Below are positions 15,401 through 20,894 of a DNA stretch of 20,894 bases, in pieces. The notes under the pieces are model-generated. The model saw nothing but the letters and a program-made list of their open reading frames with translations, was not told the DNA's origin and ran no database searches. Source of the DNA: a virus. Every line of letters starts with the position of its first letter. Positions within the stretch are counted from its first letter, which is position 1. The DNA lies in IMG/VR virus record IMGVR_UViG_3300024292_000017, positions 1-20,894 of that record. The stretch is one strand, 5' to 3'. A program made the position numbers and the translations under genes.

Positions 15401-16309
15401 AACCTAACAGGTATTTTTGTAGACCAGTTTGTAGGTGAGGGTAACTTTGTAGGTCTTAGTGCTTATAGGGCTATAGATAATAGGGATGCTTACGGTAAGA
15501 CTATTTCTGATGACCCTGACCAAATGGAGAGCTTTAAAAACCAGCTAGTCTACTTCGTAAATGAAACATTTAAACCGGGTGCAGTTAGAGAAGGTAATAA
15601 GATAGTAGACTCTTTAGTAAGTGATGACCCAAGATACAACTTTGCTGAAATTATGAAGAGGCAGTTAGGTAATCGTATAGTAAAGTTTAATGTAAATGAC
15701 CAAGTAAGGCACAAGATAAGGCATGACTCTAAAGCTATGCGTAACTTAAAAAGTGATTACACTACTGCAAGAGACTATGATAAGGACTTAACACCTGAAG
15801 CATTAGCTAAAGTGTATAAAGATTCTAACGAAGTAAGGGCAAGAGTCTTTGAGCAACTTTCCTCTAAAGATGAGAGTTTAAGAAGGTTGGGTTATACAGA
15901 GGAAGAAAGAATAGAAGTTTTAAAAGAGGGTGGTATATCTTCTAAAGATATTATTGGCTTATTAGATAGGCAGTATGTACCAATACCTATCAACAGGGCA
16001 GAGTCTACTTCAGAGTTGTTTGATAACTCTATAGCTGGATTACCTAGGGCACAACAAATAAGTAAGATGAGAGAAGTGTCACAAGGTAATCCATTAGTAT
16101 TTAAGAAACTAGTTACAGAGTTTAAACGTAGAATAAAAGAAAGTAGGCTTAACCTAGATAGCAGAGATAAGTTAATTAAAAACTTAAGTGTTAGTGATAG
16201 AGCTGACATGATTATGGATAATCCATCTTTATTACAAGAGTTTTATAGAAAGGGTTTGATAAGTAAATCTGTAATACTAGAACTAAAAGCAAGAGGGTTT
16301 AGACAATAA
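12470..16309 (+). CDS. Large internal virion / ejection protein (1279 aa)
   Basis: The largest gene of the window sits at the end of the virion run, like T7 gp16, and is similar in length. Its N-terminus has two copies of a short motif (YTQEEIDAAF, residues 5-14; FTQEEVDQAF, 31-40). A long Gly/Ala hydrophobic stretch follows at about 45-96 (ATGGQMGAIAAGAAIGGPVG and onward), resembling membrane-inserting glycine zippers. The rest is mostly charged helix, with a conserved-looking core around 780-890 (AYSATDTAARFGVWTHNQQR, then IGVFPQFVAFTAEFSRNIYN). I see no clear transglycosylase motif, so wall-degrading activity is not supported. It probably crosses the cell envelope during DNA entry. Confidence 0.75.
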   Translation: MVYSYTQEEIDAAFGNTSTPTETPQDGSFTFTQEEVDQAFSPSGGDIATGLLAEIGVATGGQMGAIAAGAAIGGPVGMGVAIAGTFGAGFLGSLAAQEIEGGDTSIGRATAGGFLNFVKGSKLLQGVNASTKITPELVRQVAASEAKRGAAFGAGESTVASLIDTGQLPDAERFLMSAAAGTIFGGGLGAILPKATKSLSKFAGKTPDEIDLDITNGKITEEDVNDVEELNQLELFSAEDTSLIDAYEPRKVEPTTEKPTLEKESITTVEDYIRRNRRLQQKIKDDEVKAEFEESSKLKDVDFFSSEVAPEVKVRVSEVADTVAQKEANKILADATNTEGSLFQKALSYLVPSRITGQGVHNEIFQANKELSAVRDSASKFARNITEHLEQNPQDAAFVNRFLVTRTIEPEYSNTRLSATLKMFDKELTNLQKKLVNQLSTERFNHLDVQEQNALLRTVSESILKPEQSYVTREYRAFIDKGFKFDAKQKELARKELIQKYLIDNPKESLEKAEAFANARLRTLINESNRARGLGGNTRDNISRPNNGVIRFKEDLGVEERKFLGEVIDPAERIRGSLEGVGKLVYRNQVDINTVDQLKKLGLLSDNPVNDNTYVKLELPSGVVTKGYVPNVVQAALNRSFASGSLDDSADVTSSLVRDLFYSAIGASKAVKVILNPPSYAVNAYGAMTTMLGMGMNPFSKGTARGLRYAASEYSWLEKKLTGDTELGVKELYLARDEMKKYGLGPANVLESDIRDTLNQGYFSKKLSNIFDPLSKAYSATDTAARFGVWTHNQQRLSKMFPQASREQIKRSAAQLTNDTFQNYEKLSPIVRAAQRIGVFPQFVAFTAEFSRNIYNQVRFAKQMATGKFGQELGLDVSKANQKAMQAEGVTRLVALSGVVAGTEAMRQGYNSMNNVDAETEAMLKETAVADFDKNKSLLFTYDPETKEGSYANMSYIVPHAIISEVMSSAFKDEPLSNLTGIFVDQFVGEGNFVGLSAYRAIDNRDAYGKTISDDPDQMESFKNQLVYFVNETFKPGAVREGNKIVDSLVSDDPRYNFAEIMKRQLGNRIVKFNVNDQVRHKIRHDSKAMRNLKSDYTTARDYDKDLTPEALAKVYKDSNEVRARVFEQLSSKDESLRRLGYTEEERIEVLKEGGISSKDIIGLLDRQYVPIPINRAESTSELFDNSIAGLPRAQQISKMREVSQGNPLVFKKLVTEFKRRIKESRLNLDSRDKLIKNLSVSDRADMIMDNPSLLQEFYRKGLISKSVILELKARGFRQ

Positions 16310-16310
16310 T

Positions 16311-16595
16311 ATGGCAACTAAGAAAGATAGTAAGCTAAGTAGGATAGGTGTATCAGGTTATAACAAACCTAAACGTACACCTAATCATCCTACAAAGTCT
16401 CATGTGGTTGTAGCCAAGGAAGGCGACAAAACTAAGACCATCAGGTTTGGTCAGCAAGGAGTAAGTGGTGCAGGTAAGAGTCCTAAGACTGCTGCTGAGA
16501 AAGCTAGGAAGAAGTCGTTCAAGGCTAGACATGCTAAGAACATTAGTAAAGGTAAGATGAGTGCAGCCTACTGGGCTGATAAAGTTAAATGGTGA
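16311..16595 (+). CDS. Small basic conserved phage protein (94 aa)
   Basis: The protein is strongly basic, with many Lys and Arg. It carries segments I recall from a phage family of unknown function: SGYNKPKRTPNHPTKSHVVV, then KTIRFGQQGVSGAGK, and the end KNISKGKMSAAYWADKVKW. It starts one base after the preceding stop. The charge and position at the end of the virion genes suggest a nucleic-acid-binding or packaged protein, but no function is known to me. Confidence 0.8.
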   Translation: MATKKDSKLSRIGVSGYNKPKRTPNHPTKSHVVVAKEGDKTKTIRFGQQGVSGAGKSPKTAAEKARKKSFKARHAKNISKGKMSAAYWADKVKW

Positions 16596-16612
16596 TAGGA
16601 GGAAATAAATAA

Positions 16613-16699
16613 ATGCCAATGGTAAAAGGTAAGAAGTACCCTTATACAGCAGCAGGTAAGAAAGCTGCTAAGAAAGCTGTTAAGAAGAAACGTAAATAG
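16613..16699 (+). CDS. 28-residue lysine-rich peptide
   Basis: The ATG at 16613 has a perfect Shine-Dalgarno (AGGAGG, 16597-16602) ten bases upstream, which strongly supports translation despite the small size. The product starts MPMVKGKKYPYTAAGKKA and continues with Lys/Ala repeats to a KKKRK end; about half the residues are Lys or Arg. Similar tiny 'KKYPYT' peptides accompany the preceding basic protein in other phages, in my recollection. Function is unknown; nucleic-acid binding is plausible from the charge. The shared bidirectional terminator begins 13 bases later. Confidence 0.75.
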   Translation: MPMVKGKKYPYTAAGKKAAKKAVKKKRK

Positions 16700-16706
16700 C
16701 ACCTAC

Positions 16707-16748
16707 AAAAAAGCCCCCAAGGATATTTTCCAAGGGGGCTTCTTTTTG
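16707..16748. terminator. Bidirectional terminator between convergent operons
   Basis: GCCCCC (16713-16718) pairs with GGGGGC (16734-16739). Inside, two A-A mismatches are followed by GG/CC pairing around the loop. On the plus strand the stem is preceded by A-rich sequence and followed by TTCTTTTT, so both directions have a U-tract. It lies between the last plus-strand gene (ends 16699) and the last minus-strand gene (ends 16757), so it can stop transcription from both sides. Confidence 0.88.
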
Positions 16749-16756
16749 CCTATAGT

Positions 16757-16906
16757 TTAGTGTACTTTCTCCTTCGTACCTAACATTGCACTTACCTGAG
16801 ATTCTAAAATATCAACTAACTCTCTCAGCTCAAGGTAGTTCTTAGCCCAGCGTACTGGGTCTGCCTCCATTGCATTAGCTAGTTCGTTTACATCTTGTTC
16901 AATCAT
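16757..16906 (-). CDS. Small acidic helical protein at the end of the RNR operon (49 aa)
   Basis: This short gene begins three bases after the RNR alpha stop and has a clear ribosome site (GAGGGG, upstream on the minus strand). The product starts MIEQDVNELANAMEADPVRW and contains a Leu/Glu-rich helix (YLELRELVDILESQVSAML). It ends just before the bidirectional terminator. No family is recognised. Its place as the last cistron after RNR alpha makes a link to nucleotide metabolism possible but unproven. Confidence 0.72.
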   Translation of the reverse strand: MIEQDVNELANAMEADPVRWAKNYLELRELVDILESQVSAMLGTKEKVH

Positions 16907-16909
16907 ACT

Positions 16910-18607
16910 TTACCCCTCGCAAGCTACACACTCTCCAGTTGAACCACGAACCCCTGCTTCACTACGTATGTAGTACAAGGACTTAATATACTTATCTTTA
17001 AATGCCAGCTTATGCACTCTACTAATCTCCTCCTCTGGAGCATCTGCTGGGAAGAATAGGTTGAGGCTTTGTGCTTGACATATAAACTTCTGTCTTACAC
17101 TAGCTAACCTAATCAATACCTCTTGGTTAATCTCAAAGGAAGTTTTGAACACTACCTTCTCTTCATCAGTTAGCCAGTCTACTAGCTGTACTGAACCGTT
17201 GTCTGCAATAATAGCGTTGATGTTGTCATCGTTATAAACTCCCTTAGCTCTCATCAAGTCTACTAACACAGGGTTGATACGGTTAATCTCTCCTGCTGGG
17301 CTACCCTGTACAAACACATTCTTATATACAGGCTCGATACCCTGACTAACACCACCACAAATAAGCGCACTAGAACTGTTAGGAGCGATGGCTAGGAGGT
17401 GTGTATTACGTACCCCTGTACCCTTACACCACTTAGGCTCTCCCTTCGTCTTAGCGAGCCACTCAGAGCCTTTCTTAGCCTCCTTCTGAATACCTTTAAA
17501 GATAGTAGAGTTTAGCATATGTGCTTCCATTGATTCAATATCAATCATGTTCTGTTGTAGGTAGCTGTGGAAACCTAGTGTACCTAGACCCAAAGCCCTA
17601 CCACTCTCTGTAAAACGCACTGCTTTCTCTAAACCTTTAATACCTCTACCCATCTGTATAAACTCTTCAGCTACACAGTCTAGGAATACAATAGCATTTT
17701 GTACTGCGTCTGTATCTTTCCACTCATCATACTTAGCTAGGTTCATAGAACTGAGTACACACGTAAAGGTATGGAACTCATCAGCAGGTAGGGTTATCTC
17801 TGTACATAGGTTAGAAGCCTTTACAGTTAAACCATGAGTTCTGTACGCCTCTGGATTAGCTCTGTTCATTCTATCTATAAATACAAAGTAACCTTTACCT
17901 GTTACCATCTTAACTTTAAGCGCACGTTGGTATCTAGCAACAGCCTCTTCATCACCTGACTCTAGTTGCTCGATGAACTTATCTGTTACTAGCCAACCAA
18001 TGTTACAATCATCTGGGTTGTTTAATGTATGTGCTGCCACTTCCCAGAAGTCTGTATGCTCTAGTTCGATGTATCCTGCCCATGCACCTCGTCGTGTATT
18101 TCCTTGCGACACATCTCTGCTAAGCTGGATATAGTCTCTAAGGACTGGCAATACCCCAGAAGCATTACCTCCTGAACTGATGGAATCTCCTCTACCTCTA
18201 ATTGCGCCAAGATAAGATGAAGTTCCAAAACCGTTTTTTGTAAGTATTGCAGTTTCTTTTTGTGATTCGTAAAATTCATATACACTATCTCCTACGTAGT
18301 TACCTGAACAACTAACTGGACATCCTCTGTTTGTGCCCATGTTAGCTAGGACTGGTGTAGAACAAGCTAGGTGTCCAGACCAGAGTAGGTTAAAGAATAC
18401 TCTATCCCAATGGTCTTTGTCAACACCCATGTGTTTAGCTGCTGTACTACTTATGCGTTTATAAATACTATATAAGTCTGGGTACTCCTCTGTTGTGTAC
18501 TTCTCTTTAAGTAACTGCCAAGCAGAGGTACTATACCATTGTGGTAGTTTCCCTGTAGCTTGTAGTTGCTTTCGTTCTGCGCTTAGTTCTTCGTATATAC
18601 TCTTCAT
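16910..18607 (-). CDS. nrdA: Class I ribonucleotide reductase, alpha (large) subunit, short form (565 aa)
   Basis: The enzyme reduces ribonucleotides to deoxyribonucleotides for phage DNA synthesis. The start at 18607 is chosen because it lies one base after the beta stop (TAATATG); longer in-frame starts run into the beta gene. Key residues are present: C100 and C283 (the substrate-reducing pair), N266, C268 and E270 (SNLCTEI, radical site), Y545-Y546 (LYY, radical transfer) and C560/C563 in the C-terminal tail (GECVACEG). The active-site loop reads APNSSSALICGG. At 565 residues it is far shorter than E. coli NrdA (761) and has no N-terminal ATP cone, so dATP shut-off of the usual kind is not expected. 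The N-terminal segment (STPVLANMGTNRGCPVSCSG) resembles the cyanopodovirus (P-SSP7) type, once mistaken for class II. Confidence 0.92.
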   Translation of the reverse strand: MKSIYEELSAERKQLQATGKLPQWYSTSAWQLLKEKYTTEEYPDLYSIYKRISSTAAKHMGVDKDHWDRVFFNLLWSGHLACSTPVLANMGTNRGCPVSCSGNYVGDSVYEFYESQKETAILTKNGFGTSSYLGAIRGRGDSISSGGNASGVLPVLRDYIQLSRDVSQGNTRRGAWAGYIELEHTDFWEVAAHTLNNPDDCNIGWLVTDKFIEQLESGDEEAVARYQRALKVKMVTGKGYFVFIDRMNRANPEAYRTHGLTVKASNLCTEITLPADEFHTFTCVLSSMNLAKYDEWKDTDAVQNAIVFLDCVAEEFIQMGRGIKGLEKAVRFTESGRALGLGTLGFHSYLQQNMIDIESMEAHMLNSTIFKGIQKEAKKGSEWLAKTKGEPKWCKGTGVRNTHLLAIAPNSSSALICGGVSQGIEPVYKNVFVQGSPAGEINRINPVLVDLMRAKGVYNDDNINAIIADNGSVQLVDWLTDEEKVVFKTSFEINQEVLIRLASVRQKFICQAQSLNLFFPADAPEEEISRVHKLAFKDKYIKSLYYIRSEAGVRGSTGECVACEG

Positions 18608-18608
18608 A

Positions 18609-19562
18609 TTACCATGCAAACCTTGTCTCTTGCCAATCCCTATTATAACTGTTCCCCTGTTTATGGAAGAAGTCATGTAGTTGTGGCGTATTAATGTTTT
18701 TATAGAACCACTTGGAGATAGGGTCATAGTCTACCTCATACAGTGGTTCTAACCTTAGTTGTTCAAGGCAAAGGTTTAACCTAGCTTGAATAAAGTTCTT
18801 CATCTGTAAGTCTGTGACACCTTTAATCTCACCCTTCTCAAATATCATATCAATGATACGAGACTCATGCTCATAGATTTTACCACAGGTCTTATAGATT
18901 TTCTTATCTAACTCTTTGTTGTCTAGCTGTTCACTCTCTTCTCTTAATGTATTGAATAACCAAGCACCCGCTAGACTGTGTAGGTTCTCATCCCTTACAC
19001 TGAAGTTAATACCTGCTGCCATGTTGACTAACTTGTTCTTACCCTCAGCTTGGAAGTGCTTTAGAAAGGCGAAGTTAGAATACAGTACAGCACCTTCTAC
19101 AATAGAACCAACTGCTAACGAAGCTAACGTATCATCACCTTCAAACTGCCTATCTAACCAGTCCATACGACCACGTAAGGTCTTGTCTTTAACGTAACTA
19201 TTATAGAACTCCTCAGTGTTTAGGTTCATCACCTCGTTAATCTTGTTATAGAAAGGTGCATGTACATTAAGTTCAAACATACCAAACACAGAAGCCATAC
19301 GCTGTATCTCTGGTCGTCTAAACTTCTTACGAATAAAGTCTAACCAGTAGTCATTACCTACGTGTGTTTCATACAAGGTAAATAGTTTTAACACAGTTAC
19401 TACTCCATGCATCTCTGCTTCTGTAAGATTGTTGTGTAGGTCATGTAAGTCCTTATCCATACCAATCTCTTTAGCAGTCCAGAAGATGTCCTCTTGCAAC
19501 TCTGCAAACTGCTCTGCCTGTGGATATGCAATAACGTAAGCCTCTTGTTTGTCTGTAATCAT
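18609..19562 (-). CDS. nrdB: Class I ribonucleotide reductase, beta (radical-generating) subunit (317 aa)
   Basis: This subunit holds a di-metal site that makes the radical passed to the alpha subunit encoded directly downstream. Likely ligands are E65 (in place of the Asp of E. coli), E97, H101, E156, E192 and H195 (RDENLH). Y105 lies four residues after H101, as the radical Tyr does in E. coli, and W28 and D191 match the radical-transfer pair. The oddity is the first Glu-His pair: it is ExxxH here (FELNVH) rather than ExxH, so one ligand is shifted. AAGGA lies before the start, which follows the MazG-like stop directly (TAAATG). The E65 and spacing features suggest a non-standard metal site; which metals it uses cannot be told. 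Confidence 0.92.
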   Translation of the reverse strand: MITDKQEAYVIAYPQAEQFAELQEDIFWTAKEIGMDKDLHDLHNNLTEAEMHGVVTVLKLFTLYETHVGNDYWLDFIRKKFRRPEIQRMASVFGMFELNVHAPFYNKINEVMNLNTEEFYNSYVKDKTLRGRMDWLDRQFEGDDTLASLAVGSIVEGAVLYSNFAFLKHFQAEGKNKLVNMAAGINFSVRDENLHSLAGAWLFNTLREESEQLDNKELDKKIYKTCGKIYEHESRIIDMIFEKGEIKGVTDLQMKNFIQARLNLCLEQLRLEPLYEVDYDPISKWFYKNINTPQLHDFFHKQGNSYNRDWQETRFAW

Positions 19563-19877
19563 TTACTCTTCCTTTACAAATATGCCATCTATCATCTGAC
19601 CCCTACGGTCTTTGATATCATTATAGGCGTGTTCTAAACATTCATCAATAGATAATTTATGTCTCTCTGCTATGTTGATTAGCACTACAATAATATCACC
19701 AATATCATCAATAGGACTTTGCCCTGTAGATAATGAGTCTACTAACTCAGTTACCTCTTCGATTAACTTCTTTACTTGTGCCTGGTCATTAGAGCCATTG
19801 ATTAAGTTCCTTGCATAATGCCAGTTAGTTATCTTCTTAATAGTAAACGTAGCCTTTGGGTTTTCATTATTCGTCAT
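19563..19877 (-). CDS. mazG: MazG-like nucleotide pyrophosphohydrolase (104 aa)
   Basis: A single MazG-type all-helical domain. The metal-binding pattern is visible as E40-E41-x-x-E44 (KLIEEVTELVD) followed by D57/D58 and D61 (PIDDIGDIIVVL). The end (AYNDIKDRRGQMIDG) is typical of phage members. Such enzymes hydrolyse nucleoside triphosphates to monophosphates with release of pyrophosphate; the preferred substrate cannot be told from sequence. Its position directly before both RNR genes suggests work on the nucleotide pool. GAGGAAG precedes the ATG, and the start overlaps the upstream membrane-protein gene by 11 bases. Confidence 0.83.
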   Translation of the reverse strand: MTNNENPKATFTIKKITNWHYARNLINGSNDQAQVKKLIEEVTELVDSLSTGQSPIDDIGDIIVVLINIAERHKLSIDECLEHAYNDIKDRRGQMIDGIFVKEE

Positions 19878-20088
19878 TCCAATCTTCCTCTTCCATCATC
19901 TGTACTACCTCTATCTTATACACAAGTCCGCAACCAATAATCCACTGTACTAAGAATACGTGTTCGTATAGTTTATACTTAGGATTAAATATATCATCGT
20001 ACTCTACATAAGTTGTAAACCCTATAAAAGGTAGCCAGAAGCCAAACAGGTTCTTACCAAACAACTTAATAGGGTTACTAGTATCCAT
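19867..20088 (-). CDS. Small membrane protein of unknown function (73 aa)
   Basis: Two hydrophobic stretches are visible (about residues 15-29, FGFWLPFIGFTTYV, and 44-57, VFLVQWIIGCGLVY), followed by an acidic tail (MMEEEDWNDE). The start has a good ribosome site (GGAGTAGG). The gene is tightly packed between the DUF3310 and MazG-like genes. I do not recognise a family; membrane attachment is the only prediction the sequence supports. Confidence 0.72.
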   Translation of the reverse strand: MDTSNPIKLFGKNLFGFWLPFIGFTTYVEYDDIFNPKYKLYEHVFLVQWIIGCGLVYKIEVVQMMEEEDWNDE

Positions 20089-20089
20089 A

Positions 20090-20440
20090 CTACCTACTCC
20101 AGTTTTCTAATATCTTCTCAAGGTAGTGAATAGCTTTCTTAATATCTTCTTCTCTACTACCTTTGGTTCTGAGCAAATACTTAAGGGCATTGCCCTCGTA
20201 GAAATCTAAATGATAAGCATCAATAATATCCCAAGGTTGTATTAGGTGTTTCTTATAATGGTCTCCACCTACCTGTTTGTCTGATGCTCTCTCTTCATAG
20301 TGTAACCCATCATTGCCGTTCTGCCCAATGATATCTATTCTACTTGTAGATTTACCACAAACACCCTTATTGATTAAGTCATATCTACCTAAATCTTTCA
20401 TACGTTGTTCTTCTTCTGGTGTCATTATATCAATTTCCAT
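20090..20440 (-). CDS. DUF3310 phage protein (116 aa)
   Basis: Residues 56-112 match the DUF3310 pattern: VGGDHYKKHLIQPWDIIDAY, then GNALKYLLRTKGS and EEDIKKAIHYLEKI. The domain is phage-specific; I recall it also in the T7 gp1.7 nucleotide kinase, which would fit the nucleotide operon here, but the ~55-residue N-terminal part is not recognised and kinase activity is not shown by any motif. The start at 20440 is preferred over an internal ATG at 20425 because GAGAGGG lies five bases upstream. It overlaps the metallophosphoesterase end by 11 bases. Confidence 0.85.
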   Translation of the reverse strand: MEIDIMTPEEEQRMKDLGRYDLINKGVCGKSTSRIDIIGQNGNDGLHYEERASDKQVGGDHYKKHLIQPWDIIDAYHLDFYEGNALKYLLRTKGSREEDIKKAIHYLEKILENWSR

Positions 20441-20894
20441 AACGCCCTCTCAAATATTCTAAGCTAACTGGCATTTCATCAAAGCTACCATTATTAACTT
20501 CGTTTAACATCCAAATACCTTTCCAACTACCATTACCTTGACTGCCTAAGTAAGCCTCGTCATGTTGATAAAAGATACCAGCAAAGATACCAGTCAATGC
20601 AGTACCATCACCACGCTTACTAAAGGCTATGTCCCTGTCTTGTACATGACCCATCACACAACTCATGTGCTTCTTAGTAAGCATAGCCCTAGCACTTGAT
20701 ACTGGTCTACCCATAACACCACTGGTAAAGAAGTGGCAGAAGCCAACACCCTCAATGATTACTGGTTCTTTATAATCTATAACTTCCCAGTCATCTAAGT
20801 TAAGGTCTTTATAACCAATCACATCTTCTAGTACAGCATCGCTTTCTACTGCACGTTCTATTCTTTCTTCATGGTTACCCATTGTAAATACCAT
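20430..20894 (-). CDS. Metallophosphoesterase, C-terminal part (truncated by window edge)
   Basis: The frame runs to the window edge, so the N-terminus, with the expected first metal-binding motifs, lies outside. Near the visible start is GNHEERI, the third metallophosphatase motif. Later come CVMGHVQDRDIAF, in the place of the usual GHTH motif but with Gln for the last His, and a C-terminal block (GIFAGIFYQHDEAYLG, then WKGIWMLNEVNNG and FDEMPVSLEYL). Phage members of this family are common in marine podoviruses; substrates are unknown. It is the most upstream visible member of the minus-strand operon. Confidence 0.82.
   Translation of the reverse strand: MVFTMGNHEERIERAVESDAVLEDVIGYKDLNLDDWEVIDYKEPVIIEGVGFCHFFTSGVMGRPVSSARAMLTKKHMSCVMGHVQDRDIAFSKRGDGTALTGIFAGIFYQHDEAYLGSQGNGSWKGIWMLNEVNNGSFDEMPVSLEYLRGRYGN

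Noticed and set aside
12757-16209. Several minus-strand frames opposite the 1279-residue gene
   Set aside because: All are short, antisense to a well-supported gene, without ribosome sites or recognisable motifs.
12470-16309. Transglycosylase/lysozyme domain in the 1279-residue protein, as in T7 gp16
   Set aside because: I looked for the usual Glu-containing catalytic pattern near the N-terminus and saw none; the N-terminus is instead occupied by the twin motif and the glycine-rich hydrophobic stretch.
16910-18727. Longer RNR alpha starting at 18727
   Set aside because: It would overlap 119 bases of the beta gene; the ATG at 18607, one base after the beta stop, gives a normal N-terminus.

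Overview
The window is part of a lytic, tailed-phage genome of the short-tailed (T7/P22-like, podovirus-type) architecture. It is AT-rich and packed almost end to end with genes. There is no rRNA, tRNA, integrase, repressor or transposase. The gene content (head, adaptor, nozzle and ejection proteins, plus a small class I ribonucleotide reductase, a MazG-like protein, a DUF3310 protein and a metallophosphoesterase) most resembles marine podoviruses of cyanobacteria and heterotrophic proteobacteria. The host cannot be read from the sequence, but a near-perfect sigma70-type promoter suggests a bacterial host with standard promoters.

Plus strand, about 1-16,700, is the virion and lysis half. The order is: C-terminus of a probable portal protein, three small head-region genes (one a zinc ribbon), scaffold, major capsid protein, and a strong terminator. 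Next comes a tail-fibre gene with 39 uninterrupted seven-residue repeats, then a cassette of three paralogous small fibre-tip-like proteins interleaved with small companion proteins. A membrane/coiled-coil protein and a 3-TM-type holin follow. A sigma70-like promoter then precedes the head-tail adaptor, a small beta-rich protein, the tail nozzle protein, a collar-type fibre, and the internal/ejection module (GNAT-like protein, a protein ending in a truncated S74-like chaperone motif, a 336-residue protein and a 1279-residue protein). Two short basic proteins end the run. Many junctions are stop-start overlaps (TAATG or ATGA), indicating translational coupling.

A bidirectional terminator at about 16,713-16,739 separates this from a convergent minus-strand block (about 16,757-20,894). 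Read in its own direction the block runs: partial metallophosphoesterase, DUF3310 protein, small membrane protein, MazG-like pyrophosphohydrolase, RNR beta, RNR alpha, and a 49-residue ORF. It looks like a nucleotide-metabolism operon supplying dNTPs for phage replication.

The points most worth following up are: the unusual metal-ligand spacing (ExxxH) in the RNR beta subunit; the triplicated fibre-tip cassette with an apparently fused and internally deleted companion gene; the S74-like motif on an internal virion protein; and the internal promoter with an AT-only inverted repeat at its predicted start site. No endolysin, terminase, polymerase or RNA polymerase gene was recognised in the window.
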